Source: Bradyrhizobium monzae (GTDB taxonomy: Bacteria; Pseudomonadota; Alphaproteobacteria; Rhizobiales; Xanthobacteraceae). Taken from it: DNA of 64,000 nt. Shown here in pieces: positions 17,343-26,522 of the stretch. Position 1 is the stretch's first letter. The number at the start of each line of letters is the position of its first letter. The position numbers were made by a program, and so were the translations under genes. The DNA lies in NCBI RefSeq assembly GCF_021458635.1, contig NZ_JAIRDQ010000001.1, positions 1,116,001 through 1,180,000 of the forward strand, read 5' to 3'. The notes under the pieces were generated by a model, which ran no database searches, had not been told where the DNA came from, and saw nothing but the letters and a program-made list of their open reading frames with translations.

Positions 17343-17858
17343 TTGCGGTCAGCCCAAAACGCACAGCGCCGGGCAGGTAGGGGCTCTGCCTTGCTGATGC
17401 AGCCCACTAAACCTTGACCCGGCGTGCCGTTCGCGGTTTCTGCCGCTATGCGATAGTCCGAACGAGCTCCATCGCAATTAACGCGGCTGGATTTGCGGAG
17501 GTGGCGTCATAGACCTCCCCTTGCTCATGAAGTGGACGTTACGCGTCGCTTGTTTGCGACCACCTGCATGCTCCTCCCCCGACATAAAACTGTCAAGCGG
17601 GATCGATGGCCTTCAAATCACATTTGGCGACGCGTTCCCTGTTGTTCCCGCGACAGATTGCGCGCATGAGACAGCGGAATTAATCCCTCTCGGCAGCGTT
17701 GGTGTGAGCGCGCATATTCGCCTCTCCATTTTTGAAAGCGCCGCGAGATCCTCAACACGCCCATCACGGCACTGTCGCGATGGTGACATCATGCCCGTGT
17801 TTTGCCCGACGGGTCAAGCGAATTTCTTAAAATCCGAACATACATCGCGATCGCCAGC
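17343..17858. other. Intergenic spacer without a convincing gene
   Basis: More than 500 bp between two convergent genes. It is less GC-rich than its surroundings. The only frame of note, 17521-17877 on the plus strand, has no Shine-Dalgarno and no recognisable protein features, so I do not call it. The right end abuts the 48-bp repeat at 17859-17906. Confidence 0.5.
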
Positions 17859-17906
17859 AAGCCATTGCTTCCATTAACGCGGGCGACTGTGCATGGGGTT
17901 GTTTTC
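17859..17906 (-). repeat. 48-bp dispersed repeat, copy 1 (after ppk2)
   Basis: Read on the minus strand it begins GAAAACAACCCCATGCACAG and, 27 nt after that block, ends CAATGGCTT. The same two blocks at the same spacing recur at 61735-61782. It begins 43 nt after the stop codon of the ppk2 gene and lies on the same strand as that gene. Confidence 0.7.
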
Positions 17907-17949
17907 AAGTTTTGCCGACGACGGCGGCCACGCGGGCTTTTTCCTCCCG

Positions 17950-18879
17950 TCACTTTCCCCGATTCTTGTCCCCCTTCCCTTCCTTCTCCAGCGCCTTGCG
18001 CACGTTGTCGAACTCCGCCGCCGAGGCTTTGTCGGCACGGGGAAAGCGCAGGTCCAGTTTCTCGAGCTCCGCGACAATGACGGAGCCGATCACCACGCGG
18101 GCAAACCATTTGTGGTCGGCGGGCACGACGTACCACGGCGCGTGCGGCGTGGCGGTGTGGCGCACGATGTCCTGATAGACCGCCTGGTAGCGCGGCCACA
18201 GCGCGCGCTCCTTGATGTCGTCCATCGAGAATTTCCACTGCTTGGCCGGCTCCTCCAGCCGGTCGAGAAAGCGCTGGCGCTGCTCTTCCTTGGAGAGATT
18301 GAGGAAGAATTTCAGCACCAGGGTGCCGTTGCGGCAGAGATGGCGCTCGAACGCGGAGATGTCCTCGAACCGCTCCTTCCAGATGCTCCGGCTGACGAGC
18401 TTTTGCGGCAGCTTCTCCTTGGCAAGGATCTCCGGGTGCACGCGCGTCACCAGGCATTCCTCGTAATGGGAGCGGTTGAAGATGCCGATATGGCCGCGCT
18501 CCGGCAACGCGATGACATGGCGCCAGAGGAAATCGTGATCGAGCTCCTTGCTGCTCGGTGCCTTGAACGAGGACACCTCGCAGCCCTGCGGATTGATGCC
18601 CTCGAAGATCGCCTTGATCGCGCTGTCCTTGCCGGCGGCATCCATGGCCTGGAACACGATCAGCACCGACCAGCGGTCTTGGGCATAGAGCTTCTCCTGG
18701 AACGCGACCAGCCGCTTCTTGTTGGCGTCGAGAATCTCCTGCGCCGTCTCCTTGTCCAGATCGCCCTTCTCGTTGGTCTTGTAGTTCTTCAGGTGAAACT
18801 TGCCGGACCCGTCGTGCCGGAACGGCGTGATGTAGCGGTCAAGTTCCTGGGCGAGCGGTTTGGACGGCTTTTTGCTCAT
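17950..18879 (-). CDS. ppk2: Polyphosphate kinase 2, class III type
   Basis: 309 residues. The Walker A-like loop MDAAGKDS lies at about 79-86, followed by GINPQGCEVSSFKAPS, the lid region FLWRHVIALPERGHIGIFNRSHYEE and the C-terminal WYVVPADHKWFARV. The DAAGKDS and NPQGCEV forms are typical of class III PPK2, which phosphorylates AMP and ADP from polyphosphate. The start overlaps the 3' end of the livM-type permease gene by 41 bp, so it is probably read from the transporter operon. The C-terminus is basic and glycine-rich. A 48-bp repeat lies just downstream. Confidence 0.9.
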   Translation of the reverse strand: MSKKPSKPLAQELDRYITPFRHDGSGKFHLKNYKTNEKGDLDKETAQEILDANKKRLVAFQEKLYAQDRWSVLIVFQAMDAAGKDSAIKAIFEGINPQGCEVSSFKAPSSKELDHDFLWRHVIALPERGHIGIFNRSHYEECLVTRVHPEILAKEKLPQKLVSRSIWKERFEDISAFERHLCRNGTLVLKFFLNLSKEEQRQRFLDRLEEPAKQWKFSMDDIKERALWPRYQAVYQDIVRHTATPHAPWYVVPADHKWFARVVIGSVIVAELEKLDLRFPRADKASAAEFDNVRKALEKEGKGDKNRGK

Positions 18880-19858
18880 GGGCGCGGGGCACCTTGCGTT
18901 GCGGCTTCAATCGGTCGAGCAGGCTACCAAGGATGCCCTTCGGAAGGAATATGATGAAAAGCACCAACAGCACGCCGTAGACGAGGTTGTCCCAGCCGAC
19001 CGCCCTGGTGCCGAAGCCGATGCGCAGGGTTTCCGCGAGCAGGATGGTGATGACGGCGCCGACGGTCGGACCGAGCGAGACGAACAGACCGCCGACGATG
19101 GCGGCGAACACCATCTGCAGCGACACCGCGATGCCGGAGACGGTGTCGGGCGTGATGAACATCTGATACTGGCAATAGATCGCGCCCGCCAGCGCCGTCA
19201 TCACGGCGCTGATCAAGGTGATCTTCAATTTCTCCGCGGTGACGTCGACGCCGGCGGCGGCAGCCGCGTCCTCGTCCTCCGAGATCGCCTCGAGCGCGTA
19301 GCGGCTCATGCTGCGATCGATCAGATGCCAGACGACGATGCCGCCGAGCCACACCGCAAGCGCGATCAGATACCAGGTGATCTTGTCGTCGAACTGCAGC
19401 GCGAGCAGCTTGTTGCCCGAGGCCCGGTTCGGCGTATAGCCGAGCGAGCCGCCGGTATAGTCGCGCGTCGCGGTGATGATCTGGAGCACGATGCCGGAGA
19501 GCGCGAGCGTCACCAGCACGAAGTAATGTCCGGTGATGCGGAAGCGGAAACAGGGATAACCGACGATCAGCGCCAGCGCGCCGGCCGCGACCATGCCAAT
19601 GGGAATTCCGATCCATGGCGACAGGCCGAGATGATTCCACAACAGCGCGGTGACATAGGCCCCGATCCCCATGAAGCCGCCATGCCCGAGCGAGACCAGG
19701 CCGAACCGCCCCATCATCGACCACGACGTGTAGGCGAACGACCAGATCAGGATCAGTACCAGAATGTGCAGATGATAGGGATCGCGATAGACGAACGGCA
19801 GCGCGACCAGCGCGGTCAGTCCGATCCCCCAAGCTACGAGCCGGCCCTGCCCCATCAT
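18839..19858 (-). CDS. livM: Branched-chain amino acid-type ABC permease (LivM family)
   Basis: 339 residues with about nine or ten membrane segments. The family signature is present: MMGRFGLVSLGHGGFMGIGAYV, the EAA-like loop YALEAISEDEDAAAAAGVD and the C-terminal LPKGILGSLLDRL. The start ATG overlaps the livH stop (ATGATG with TGA inside). It is the inner membrane half-channel paired with LivH. The last 41 bp overlap the ppk2 start. The binding protein is of the amide/urea/aromatic-binding type rather than a strict LIV binder, so the cargo is not certain. Confidence 0.92.
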   Translation of the reverse strand: MMGQGRLVAWGIGLTALVALPFVYRDPYHLHILVLILIWSFAYTSWSMMGRFGLVSLGHGGFMGIGAYVTALLWNHLGLSPWIGIPIGMVAAGALALIVGYPCFRFRITGHYFVLVTLALSGIVLQIITATRDYTGGSLGYTPNRASGNKLLALQFDDKITWYLIALAVWLGGIVVWHLIDRSMSRYALEAISEDEDAAAAAGVDVTAEKLKITLISAVMTALAGAIYCQYQMFITPDTVSGIAVSLQMVFAAIVGGLFVSLGPTVGAVITILLAETLRIGFGTRAVGWDNLVYGVLLVLFIIFLPKGILGSLLDRLKPQRKVPRAHEQKAVQTARPGT

Positions 19859-20736
19859 CGCCGCCTCGCGAGCAGGCCCGCGGGCCGGATGAACATCATG
19901 ACGATGAAGAAGGCGAAGGCGAGCACGTAGCCCCATTCGAGATCGGAGAACAGGCCGCCGAGCGAGATGATCTCGGCAAACACGAAGGCCGCGATGAAGC
20001 CGCCGATGAAATTGCCCAGGCCTCCGAGCACGCAGATCAGGAAGGTGATCGGCCCGAAGGAGAGGCCGACGAAGGGATGCACGTCATACTGCAGCACCAG
20101 CAGGCAGGCGGCGAGCCCGGCCAGCCCGCCGCCGATCGCGGACGTGATCAGATAGATGCGCTTGGTATCGACGCCCATCAGCGCCATGATCTGGCGGTCC
20201 TGCGAGATGGCGCGGATGGCGGTGCCGGTAAAGGTCCGCGTCATGAACAGATAGACCGCGACCATGCCGACCAGCGCCGCCAGGAACGACAAGAGCCGCG
20301 CGTAACTGAAATGCATGTCGCCGAAGGCGAGCACCGGGAGGCGGATGCCGAGGTTGAGGAAGTCGATGCCGAAGGCGACGGTAGCAAAGCTCTGCAACAC
20401 GAACAGCACACCACCGGTTGCAAGCAGCTGGTTGATCGGCGGCGCCGTCAACAGCGGCGCGATCACGAGATAATGCAGCAACGCGCCGAGGATCGCGACC
20501 AACAGGATGGTCAGTGGCGCCGCGATGAAATAGCTGACGCCGTAATACTGGACCATGAAATACATGGCGTACATGCCGATCATCACGAGCTCGGCGTAGC
20601 AGATCCAGGTCACGTCGATAACGCCGAAGATCAGGTTCAGCCCGAGCGCGAGCAGCGCCAGCACGCCGCCGAGCAGGATGCCGTTGATCACGGCTTCCAG
20701 CAGATAAATGTCGAAAATGTCCAGGAACGCCTGCAT
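19855..20736 (-). CDS. livH: Branched-chain amino acid-type ABC permease (LivH family)
   Basis: 293 residues with about eight membrane segments. LNLIFGVIDVTWICYAELVMIGMY, the loop IRAISQDRQIMALMGVD and the C-terminal GFIAAFVFAEIISLGGLF are typical of LivH. It lies 7 bp after livF and overlaps the start of livM, inside a tight operon of five transporter genes. Confidence 0.92.
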   Translation of the reverse strand: MQAFLDIFDIYLLEAVINGILLGGVLALLALGLNLIFGVIDVTWICYAELVMIGMYAMYFMVQYYGVSYFIAAPLTILLVAILGALLHYLVIAPLLTAPPINQLLATGGVLFVLQSFATVAFGIDFLNLGIRLPVLAFGDMHFSYARLLSFLAALVGMVAVYLFMTRTFTGTAIRAISQDRQIMALMGVDTKRIYLITSAIGGGLAGLAACLLVLQYDVHPFVGLSFGPITFLICVLGGLGNFIGGFIAAFVFAEIISLGGLFSDLEWGYVLAFAFFIVMMFIRPAGLLARRR

Positions 20737-20743
20737 ATGCCCC

Positions 20744-21451
20744 TCACACCCCGAGATACGCTTCCTTGACCGTGTCGCTCGCCAGCATCTCGGCCGATGT
20801 GCCTGAGGCGCGGATCGTCCCGGCCTCGATCAGATAGGCCCGGTCGACCACGCGCAGCACCTGCTGCACGTTCTGCTCGACGATCAGCACCGTCAGGCCG
20901 CGGCTGCGGATCCGTTTCACCAGCTCGAAGACCTGCTGCACCACGACCGGCGCCAGCCCCGCCGATGGTTCGTCGAGCAGCAGGAGTTTTGGATTTGACA
21001 TCAGCGCGCGGCCGATCGCGCACATCTGTTGCTCGCCGCCGGACATGGTGCCCGCCATCTGATGGCGGCGCTCCTTCAGCCGCGGAAACAGGTCGAACAC
21101 AACCTCCAGCCGCTCGGCGTATTGCCCGCGCGCCTCCTTCATGAAGGCGCCCATCTTGAGATTGTCGTCGACGGAGAGCTGCGGAAACAGCCGCCGGTTC
21201 TCCGGCACATGCGCAATCCCGAGACTGACGATCTTGTGAGGCGGCGTCGCCAGCACCTCGGCACCTTCCATCGCGATCGACCCGCGCGAGGGACGGATCA
21301 GGCCGGAGATGACGCGCATCAGCGTGGTCTTGCCGGCGCCGTTCGGACCGATCACGCCTACCGCTTCACCGGCCTTCACGTCGAGATTGACGTCGAACAG
21401 CGCCTGGAACGTGCCATAGCCGGCATTGACGCCGCGAAGCTCCAGCATCAT
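20744..21451 (-). CDS. livF: ABC transporter ATPase (LivF family)
   Basis: 235 residues: Walker A GPNGAGKTT, signature MSGGEQQ, Walker B LLLLDEPSAGLAP, H-loop VEQNVQQ. The short length without the LivG insertion identifies it as LivF. The start overlaps the livG stop by 4 bp. Confidence 0.94.
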   Translation of the reverse strand: MMLELRGVNAGYGTFQALFDVNLDVKAGEAVGVIGPNGAGKTTLMRVISGLIRPSRGSIAMEGAEVLATPPHKIVSLGIAHVPENRRLFPQLSVDDNLKMGAFMKEARGQYAERLEVVFDLFPRLKERRHQMAGTMSGGEQQMCAIGRALMSNPKLLLLDEPSAGLAPVVVQQVFELVKRIRSRGLTVLIVEQNVQQVLRVVDRAYLIEAGTIRASGTSAEMLASDTVKEAYLGV

Positions 21452-22218
21452 TGGCCTCCCGCGCGGCGGCGCGCTTCAGCGGCCGCGGCCTGCGTGGTCT
21501 CGGCATCGGTGCCGAGATAGACCTCGATGACGCGCGGATCGCCAGCAACCGCACTCGGCAGGCCTTCCGAGATTTTTTCGCCGTGATCGAGCACCATCAC
21601 GCGGTCGACGACGCGCATCAGCACGCCCATGATGTGCTCGACCCAGATGATGGTGATGCCGAGTTCGTCCCGGATGTTGCGCAGCATGTCGGCGGCCTGG
21701 CCCATCTCGGCCTCGTCGAGACCGCCGAGGCTTTCATCGGCAAGCAGAAGTTTTGGGGCGGTGGCGAGCGCTTTCGCGAGCTCGAGCTTCTTCAGCCCCG
21801 CCGCGCCGAGGCCGTCAACGCTGGCGTGACGATCGGTCGGCAAACCCACCATCGCGAGCGAGCGCTCGGCCGCCTCCTCGGCCTTGACGCGGCTGTGGCG
21901 GCCTTGGCCGTAGAAGCCGGCAAGCGCGACGTTCTCGAAGATGGAGAGGCGGCGAAACGGGCGCGGGATCTGGAAGGTGCGGCCGATGCCCCGGTTGATG
22001 ATCCGGTGCGGCGCCAGCCCCGCGATCTCCGAGCCATCGAGCAGGATCGATCCGGCGCTCGGCGCCAGCGTGCCGGAGAGCATGTTGAAGATCGTGCTCT
22101 TGCCCGAGCCGTTGGGACCGATCAGGCCGAGGATCTCGCCCTGATCGACCTTGAACGACACGTTGTTGACAGCGGTGAAGCCGCCAAACCGCTTCACCAG
22201 CCCGCTGACCTCCAGCAC
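21448..22218 (-). CDS. livG: ABC transporter ATPase (LivG family)
   Basis: 256 residues: Walker A GPNGSGKST, the LivG-type insertion with RGIGRTFQIPRPFRRLSIFENV, and Walker B LLLADESLGGLDEAEM. The canonical LSGG signature is poorly kept: the stretch reads GLGAAGLKKLELAKAL, where most ABC ATPases have LSGGQ. Some LivG-like ATPases tolerate this; the partner LivF keeps a normal signature. It lies 16 bp after the binding-protein gene. Confidence 0.92.
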   Translation of the reverse strand: MLEVSGLVKRFGGFTAVNNVSFKVDQGEILGLIGPNGSGKSTIFNMLSGTLAPSAGSILLDGSEIAGLAPHRIINRGIGRTFQIPRPFRRLSIFENVALAGFYGQGRHSRVKAEEAAERSLAMVGLPTDRHASVDGLGAAGLKKLELAKALATAPKLLLADESLGGLDEAEMGQAADMLRNIRDELGITIIWVEHIMGVLMRVVDRVMVLDHGEKISEGLPSAVAGDPRVIEVYLGTDAETTQAAAAEARRRAGGQ

Positions 22219-22234
22219 CGCCCCGGCTCCGCCG

Positions 22235-23545
22235 CTACTGGTTGCTGTAGGTGGTGCCCTTCGGCAGCGGCAGCACGGCTTCGCGCTGCGCCTGGCTCTT
22301 GGGCCACACCACCGAGGACTTGTCGTCGATGTACTGGATCACGACCGGGAACGAGCGCTCGTTCTGGCCCGCCATCGGTGTGCCCTCGCCGTAGAACTTG
22401 ACGCCGAAGCCGAGCATGGTGCCGCCCTCCGGAATGTCGGTATCGAGCGACGCCTTGCGCAGCGCCTCGGGATCGACCCCGCCATACTTCTTGATCGCGC
22501 GCGGCAGGACGTCGTCCATGAACACGTAGGTGTTGGATGCCCCGATACCGACATGGGCTGAGCGGATGGCAACGCCCGGCTTGATCTTGTCGAACTCCTC
22601 GCCGACCATCTTGATGACGGGCGCAAGCTTCGGGTTCATCGTCTTCTGGTTGGCGAGCCAGATCGAAATCGGATCGGTGTTGAAGATGTAGCTCGCGTCG
22701 GCGCCCATCCCTTCCTTCAGTTTCTCGTAGACGCCGTAGCCGGCGCCGTGGCCGACGAGGGCTGCAAACTTCAGGCCCTGCTCGCGCGCCTGCCGCAGCA
22801 ACAGCGTGATGTCAGGGTTGTAGCCAGTGTGGAAAATCACGTCGGGCTTGGCGCGCTTCAGCTTGGTCACCAGCGCGGAGAGATCCGGCGCGGTCGCCGA
22901 ATAGCCCTCCTTCAGCACGACGTTGAAACCCGCCTTTTTCGCTCCGGCTTCGTTGCCCTTGGCGACATCGACGCCATAGGAGCCGTCTTCGTGGATGATG
23001 GCGACGCGGAGGTCTTTTGGCTCCTTGCCGAGCTTGCCTTGCGCGTTCTGCGCGATGAAATCCATCGTCATCGCACCGAATTGGTCGCCGCTCGCCTGTG
23101 GGCGGAAGACGTATTTGTAGTTCTTGTCGGCGAACACGGCAGACGAGATACAGGTCGTCATCCACATGAACTTCTTCAACTGCTCGACGCGGGCGGCAAC
23201 CGGCACGCATTGCGCCGAGGAGAAGAAGCCGAGCACCATGTCGACCTTCTCCTGCTCGAGCAGGCGGACGGATTCGTTGATGGCGACGTCGGGCTTGCTC
23301 TGCGCGTCCGCGTAGACCGCTTCGACCTTGTAGCCCTCGACGCCTGTCTTGCTGAAATGATCGAGGATGATCTTGGTGCCCAGGTATTCGAGCTCGGAGC
23401 CGCCGCCCGCCAACGGGCCGGTCAGGTCGAAAATCACGCCGATCTTGATCTTCTTGTCTTGGGCCTGGACCGAAACGGTCAAGCCCATCGCGGCAATCGC
23501 GATCAACAGCCCACGTACCAAACGGGCAGCCATGCGCAGGCGCAT
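22235..23545 (-). CDS. Periplasmic binding protein of a Liv-type ABC transporter
   Basis: 436 residues with a signal peptide ending at VQAQ. The type I periplasmic fold shows in KIGVIFDLTGPLAGGGSELEYLG, VDMVLGFFSSAQCVPVAARVEQ, VAIIHEDGSYGVDVAKG and FHTGYNPDITLLLRQAREQG. It is the first gene of the operon, with a strong GGGAGG Shine-Dalgarno. Family members of this subtype bind varied ligands (amides, aromatics, amino acids), so the substrate is open. Two cysteines (SSAQC and TTCISS) may form a disulphide. Confidence 0.9.
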   Translation of the reverse strand: MRLRMAARLVRGLLIAIAAMGLTVSVQAQDKKIKIGVIFDLTGPLAGGGSELEYLGTKIILDHFSKTGVEGYKVEAVYADAQSKPDVAINESVRLLEQEKVDMVLGFFSSAQCVPVAARVEQLKKFMWMTTCISSAVFADKNYKYVFRPQASGDQFGAMTMDFIAQNAQGKLGKEPKDLRVAIIHEDGSYGVDVAKGNEAGAKKAGFNVVLKEGYSATAPDLSALVTKLKRAKPDVIFHTGYNPDITLLLRQAREQGLKFAALVGHGAGYGVYEKLKEGMGADASYIFNTDPISIWLANQKTMNPKLAPVIKMVGEEFDKIKPGVAIRSAHVGIGASNTYVFMDDVLPRAIKKYGGVDPEALRKASLDTDIPEGGTMLGFGVKFYGEGTPMAGQNERSFPVVIQYIDDKSSVVWPKSQAQREAVLPLPKGTTYSNQ

Positions 23546-23636
23546 CTAAACCTCCCTGGACGATTGTGCATTGCGTTTTTGTTTTTGCTTTTCGCCCATC
23601 ACATGGGCTCGGCCGCGCGATGTCAAGCCTCGCGCG

Positions 23637-24341
23637 TCAGCGCGAGGCGAACTGCTGCGCAATGAAGGCCGTGACAAATCGCGGCATGGTAGGTGTGAGA
23701 TCATCCATTCCGCGCACGAGATGGATGGCCGAAAGCTCCGGCTCATCCTGGCGAGCCAGATTGGCTTCAATCCGCGCGCGAGCAGCCTCGCCCGGCATAT
23801 CCAGGTTGAGGATCTGTATCATTGCAAGTGCACTGCCGGTGACGACACAGTGCCAGTCCGCCTCCGCCGAATAATCAGCGGGGAGCAGGCCGGTCTCCTC
23901 CTCGAGCTCGCGAACGACACTGCCGGGAATGTCGAGCGTGCCGTCCCTGACATCGTCGAGATCGGGCGTGCCTGACGCAAAGTAGATGCGTCCCGCGTTG
24001 GCCGTGTGATGCGCCATCTCGCCCATCACGAAGGCGCCATCGGAGGTGCGCAGCGCGCCCATGCCGAACCCGTTGAACACGTTCGGATCGGGAAAGCCCC
24101 AATCGCGCCAGGCCAGGAAACTGGCGAAATCCGTCTCGAAATAGGTCGCAGCAAGATGACCGTCGGTGAAGACGGCATCCCGCCCGAGCAGAACACGGCC
24201 GTTCCAGATTTTCGGCCGCGCGCGTTGCTGCTCGGCGAAATGCGCCTCGATCTCGGCGCGCCGCGCTTCGGCGAACGGCCAGACGACGGGGTGCACGGCA
24301 AGATCAAGCGTCGAGACGCGATGAATGGTCAGTGACGTCAT
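23637..24341 (-). CDS. NUDIX-like hydrolase
   Basis: 234 residues. The core REL-EEETGL (in GSVVRELEEETGLLPADY) is the metal-binding half of the Nudix box. The first glutamate of the GX5E half is replaced by a Leu/Asp region (DGTLDIPG), so the motif is degenerate at its start. The N-terminal 90 residues (with a WRDWGFPDPNVFNGFGMG segment) are a substrate-side extension seen in uncharacterised rhizobial NUDIX proteins. It is a single gene between the Liv operon and the NMT1-type binding protein. An 8-bp-arm hairpin spans its stop codon (23628-23647). Confidence 0.75.
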   Translation of the reverse strand: MTSLTIHRVSTLDLAVHPVVWPFAEARRAEIEAHFAEQQRARPKIWNGRVLLGRDAVFTDGHLAATYFETDFASFLAWRDWGFPDPNVFNGFGMGALRTSDGAFVMGEMAHHTANAGRIYFASGTPDLDDVRDGTLDIPGSVVRELEEETGLLPADYSAEADWHCVVTGSALAMIQILNLDMPGEAARARIEANLARQDEPELSAIHLVRGMDDLTPTMPRFVTAFIAQQFASR

Positions 24342-24370
24342 GACGCCTGATTACCAAGCCTTCGCGTCAG

Positions 24371-25396
24371 TTATTTGGCGCTCCCCGTGGTCTTCTTGGC
24401 CTGGTCGACAAACTTGTTGGTAAACGTCTTGCTGACGTCGATTTTGGCGTTGGCCACCTCGGGCGAACCGACGCTGAACACCGCCAGCACGGCGTCGGCG
24501 CCCTTCGGGTCCATCTTGCCGGTCTCGGAGAACATCGGGATCGTGTTCTTCAGCGCGGCGAGATAAAGGTCCTTGTTCTTGCCGACCATCTCGTCCGGCA
24601 TCTTGGCCATGATCTCTTCGGGCGAATGCGAATGGATCCAGGCGATGGTGGCCAGCATTGCGTTGGTCAGCGCCTGCGTCTCCTTCTCGTGTCCATTGAT
24701 CCAGGCCACCGTCGAGTACAGCGCGCCACCCGGATATTCGCCGCCAAAGGTCTCGAGCGTGTCTTTTTGCGTACGGGTGTCGCTGAGGATGCGCAAATCC
24801 TTGTGGCTGCCCTGGAGCACCGTGACGGAGGGATCGAGCATCACCGCGGCGTCGATCTGACCCTGCTCCATCGCAGCGACGGCCGTGGCGCCGAGGCCGA
24901 CGCCGATCACGGCGGTGCCGGCGGGATCGAGCCCGTTCTTCTTGAGGAGGTATTTCAGGAAGAAGTCGGTGGAGGAGCCGGGCGCGCTGACACCGACCTT
25001 CTTGCCGGCCAGGTCCGTGACCGATTTGATGTCCCCGGTATGCGAGGGGGCGACGACCAGCACGAGCCCGGGATAGCGGTCATAGACCACGAAAGCCTGC
25101 AACTCCTGCTTCTTGGCCGCCAGGTTGACGCAATGGTCGAAATAGCCGGAAACCACGTCGGCGCTGCCTCCGAGCACGGCCTTGAGCGCGTCCGAGCCGC
25201 CCTTGAGGTCGACCAGATCGACATTGAGGCCCGCCTTCTCGTATTCGCCGAGCTGCTTGGCCAGCACCGTCGGCAGATAGCACAGGCAGGCGCCGCCACC
25301 GATCGCGATGGTCACCTTGCTTTGCGCTGCGGCAAGACCGGTGGTGAGCGTCAGCGCGAGCAACGCGCCGGCGAGCCTGGCAATCGTGTTCTTCAT
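24371..25396 (-). CDS. NMT1/SsuA-type ABC substrate-binding protein
   Basis: 341 residues beginning MKNTIARLAGALLALTLTTGLAAAQ, a clear signal peptide. The type II binding fold is shown by LPTVLAKQLGEYEKAGLNVDLVDLKGG, KAVLGGSADVVSGYFDH, VGVSAPGSSTDFFLKYLLKKNGL and MEQGQIDAAVMLDPS. This matches binding proteins for sulfonates, nitrate or thiamine-precursor-like ligands. The start is fixed by GGAGG 8 nt before ATG 25396. Its likely permease and ATPase are 26686-28292, separated by two unrelated genes. Confidence 0.9.
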   Translation of the reverse strand: MKNTIARLAGALLALTLTTGLAAAQSKVTIAIGGGACLCYLPTVLAKQLGEYEKAGLNVDLVDLKGGSDALKAVLGGSADVVSGYFDHCVNLAAKKQELQAFVVYDRYPGLVLVVAPSHTGDIKSVTDLAGKKVGVSAPGSSTDFFLKYLLKKNGLDPAGTAVIGVGLGATAVAAMEQGQIDAAVMLDPSVTVLQGSHKDLRILSDTRTQKDTLETFGGEYPGGALYSTVAWINGHEKETQALTNAMLATIAWIHSHSPEEIMAKMPDEMVGKNKDLYLAALKNTIPMFSETGKMDPKGADAVLAVFSVGSPEVANAKIDVSKTFTNKFVDQAKKTTGSAK

Positions 25397-25535
25397 TGGT
25401 TTCCTCCGTTCGGCTGGCGGCACCATAGAGCAGCGGGATGGGCTTGAGAAGCACCGCTTAACTGGCACTGGCCATTGGCCTTTCGGCGCAATAGCATGCC
25501 CGAATAAGAACAATTCTTGATGGGGAGGATCATCC

Positions 25536-25985
25536 ATGAATCGCCTTGCAATCGGGCTGTCGATCGCCACCGCTTTTGCCGCCGGATGCGGCGCAACCCA
25601 CCTGCTCCGGCCGGCACTGGCCGCCGAGAGCATCGCCCCGCAGATCATTCATACCAGTGAGATGGAAGGCGACGCGCTGGGCCCTGCGAACAATGTCGGC
25701 TATCGGTCCAAGACTTTCATGGTTGCCGATGGTGCCACAGTGTCGATTCAGGTCGGCAATGTGCCCAAGCACATGCATCCCAACACCAACGAGATCCAGT
25801 ACATTCTGGAGGGCACCGGTACGATCTGGTTCGGCGACAAGGAAGTCACGGTGAAGCCTGGCGACCTCGTCATCATCCCCAAGGGGACGGCGCATGGCGG
25901 CACCAAGCCGATCAGCGGGCAGGTCAAGGCGATCGCGATCAAGACGCCGCCGCAGGCGCCTGATGACGTCAAGCTGTTAGACTGA
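25536..25985 (+). CDS. Exported cupin-domain protein
   Basis: 149 residues with a signal peptide (cleavage near ALAAES). The cupin motifs are HMHPNTNEIQYILEGTG (two His and a Glu as metal ligands) and GDLVIIPKGTAHGG. It is a single-domain small-molecule binding or enzyme fold, acting in the periplasm. It has a good GGGGAGG Shine-Dalgarno and is divergent from the binding-protein gene at 25396. The biochemical role is not deducible. Confidence 0.85.
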   Translation: MNRLAIGLSIATAFAAGCGATHLLRPALAAESIAPQIIHTSEMEGDALGPANNVGYRSKTFMVADGATVSIQVGNVPKHMHPNTNEIQYILEGTGTIWFGDKEVTVKPGDLVIIPKGTAHGGTKPISGQVKAIAIKTPPQAPDDVKLLD

Positions 25986-25994
25986 ACGTTGAGT

Positions 25995-26522
25995 TCACAT
26001 GCCTCGCGAGTCGCGCATCGCCTGCGCGACTTTCGTCGCTTGCGACACTCGTCCGATCTTTGCGCCGGTGACGATCTTTCTTCGACGTGTGCTCGCGTTC
26101 GGGACCATGCCTTCGTTCGCGGCAGCGCCGGCAGGAGGATAGGTCGTGAAGTTTGCGGCTCGATGCAGCGCAAGCGCCTTTCGAGCCGCTTCGATATTCG
26201 CGGTGCGGGCTGCCATATTGTGAAGACGGCCGAGTTCCTTGTTCAGCCGCTTCAGCGCCGCGGCGAAGACTTGCTTGCGCTCTGATGCACGCTCGACGGT
26301 TCCTGGAAAGCTTGCTCCGCGCGCCTCAGCCTTTCCGCGCCCTTCGCGTCGCCGTTGTCGGCCGAGCGTGCGTTCCTTATCGCGCATCTTGCGCAAGCGG
26401 GGACGCATGGCTTCGAGTTCAGCCACCTCGACGTCATAAATGGCAGGATGGTGCGTAAAGCGGATCGTCTCATACTCTTCGTGGCTGAGGAGACTGCGCT
26501 CGAGCTTGGAAGGGACCGGCAT
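25995..26522 (-). CDS. Hypothetical basic coiled-coil protein (175 aa)
   Basis: Begins MPVPSKLERSLLSHEEYETI, with GGAGGA upstream of ATG 26522. It is very rich in Arg, Lys and Glu. The segments RPRLRKMRDKERTLGRQRRREGRGKAE and KQVFAAALKRLNKELGRLHNMAARTANIEAARKAL are long charged helices. Similar proteins of unknown function recur in Bradyrhizobium. It has no signal peptide. The basic tail (RRRKIVTGAKIGRVSQATKVAQAM) would suit nucleic acid binding, but that is inference. Confidence 0.65.
   Translation of the reverse strand: MPVPSKLERSLLSHEEYETIRFTHHPAIYDVEVAELEAMRPRLRKMRDKERTLGRQRRREGRGKAEARGASFPGTVERASERKQVFAAALKRLNKELGRLHNMAARTANIEAARKALALHRAANFTTYPPAGAAANEGMVPNASTRRRKIVTGAKIGRVSQATKVAQAMRDSRGM

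Noticed and set aside
17521..17877. 118-codon frame in the spacer before ppk2
   Set aside because: No Shine-Dalgarno, no domain pattern, and it overlaps the dispersed repeat.
25463..25480. RpoN-like -24/-12 sequence TGGCAC...TTGG before the cupin gene
   Set aside because: The spacing between the GG and GC elements is off by one and the second half reads TTGGC, so the match is poor.
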